DNA of 6,791 bases, from assembly GCA_945897545.1 (NCBI GenBank), contig CAMDGJ010000151.1:1-6791 (forward strand), given 5' to 3'. Position 1 is the first letter of the stretch; every line of letters starts with the position of its first letter. This DNA comes from Flavobacterium psychrophilum (GTDB lineage Bacteria > Bacteroidota > Bacteroidia > Flavobacteriales > Flavobacteriaceae). The translations under genes were made by a program, and so were the position numbers. Below are positions 6,299-6,791 of the stretch, one piece after another. The notes under the pieces were generated by a model. That model was not told the DNA's origin, did not search any database, and was given only the letters and a program-made list of their open reading frames with translations.

Positions 6299-6791
6299 CT
6301 AATCAATACCTTTTGTAAACCAATAATACATGAAATAATACGGTGCTATTTCGAGAGCGCAAAGATATAAAATAAAATAAAACAACTTACTAAATATTAT
6401 ATTTTGATAATTTTTTATTGAAACTATGTAGGTCAATATGCAAATTATCAAAACAATAACGATAAGGATTGTCATGAAATTGCTTGAAACTAGATCGTTA
6501 TAGTAAAGAATAATATTTATTGGCAATAAGAATAAACCTATGTAAGTCCTGAAAATTACTTTTTGTAAGTTGAATTGTTCTACAAATTCTTCAATTTTGA
6601 ATGAAGTGGCAATAATTTTTTCAATTAAAAATTTAGATAAAACAAAATAAAGTAGTAACGTGATGATTTGAATGAACAAAATCCAATCTGTTTTTGATGT
6701 ATTCTCAAAGTACGAAAGCGAAATTTGAATAAAAAAAGCAAATGAAATAAGTTGAACAAAAAATAAAGCTACAGTAAAACTACTTCTAAGG
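6299..6791 (-). CDS. DUF4271-like multi-pass membrane protein, 3' part (cut by window edge)
   Basis: The frame stays open from the TAG stop (6299-6301) to the right edge, giving the last 163 residues; the real start lies outside the window, so the internal TTG at 6677-6679 is not a start. The visible part is strongly hydrophobic, with helices at about residues 5-27, 36-58, 79-97, 105-126 and 132-157 of this fragment, and a short charged loop between the second and third (SFKIEEFVEQFNLQKV). The end, LYLCALEIAPYYFMYYWF, resembles the C-terminal signature of DUF4271 proteins, which in flavobacteria I recall sitting directly before hemD. Function is unknown. Gene order and the 3-bp gap to hemD point to one operon; a role linked to haem synthesis is speculative. 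Confidence 0.72.
   Translation of the reverse strand, partial: LRSSFTVALFFVQLISFAFFIQISLSYFENTSKTDWILFIQIITLLLYFVLSKFLIEKIIATSFKIEEFVEQFNLQKVIFRTYIGLFLLPINIILYYNDLVSSNFMTILIVIVLIICILTYIVSIKNYQNIIFSKLFYFILYLCALEIAPYYFMYYWFTKGID

Overview
This window most likely comes from a Flavobacterium-like member of the Bacteroidota. The DNA is AT-rich. The genes lack Shine-Dalgarno sites and have A-rich leaders. Two promoters match the Bacteroidota TAnnTTTG -7 box. The proteins (a ~950-residue type of leucyl-tRNA synthetase core, a DUF4271-like membrane protein next to hemD, a YugP-like metallopeptidase) also fit this group. Genus is an inference from recalled protein families; no search was run.

Layout: the left edge holds the 5' part of ftsX on the minus strand. 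It is divergent from leuS (704-4039, plus). A ~164-bp intergenic region between them carries a probable leuS promoter (630-637) and a 33-nt hairpin repeat (662-694) just before the leuS start. leuS is followed by a YugP-like membrane zinc metallopeptidase (4120-4809, plus) and a good rho-independent terminator (4831-4866). On the minus strand an Lrp/AsnC regulator (4900-5370) converges on that terminator. It has its own promoter and a palindrome overlapping the -33 region. Further right, a DUF4271-like membrane protein (cut by the window edge) and hemD form a tight minus-strand operon with a 3-bp gap, ending in a terminator at 5481-5509. There is no gene-free stretch over 300 bases.

The most unusual feature is inside leuS. 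A 483-bp block (1616-2098), exactly 161 codons, is bounded by near-perfect 21-bp GC-rich inverted repeats. It encodes a DUF559 (Vsr-like, PD-(D/E)xK-type) endonuclease-like domain. It sits in frame in the CP1 editing domain of LeuRS, immediately before the threonine-rich TTRPDT editing motif, at what should be a beta-hairpin turn. Removing it leaves a 950-residue LeuRS with the HVGH, KMSKS and editing motifs all present. This looks like a mobile element that inserts into an essential gene without breaking it, by being translated as part of the host protein. No intein splice signals are visible.

The other genes are ordinary housekeeping functions: cell division (FtsX), leucine charging (LeuS), membrane proteolysis, leucine/amino-acid-type regulation (Lrp/AsnC) and haem synthesis (HemD).
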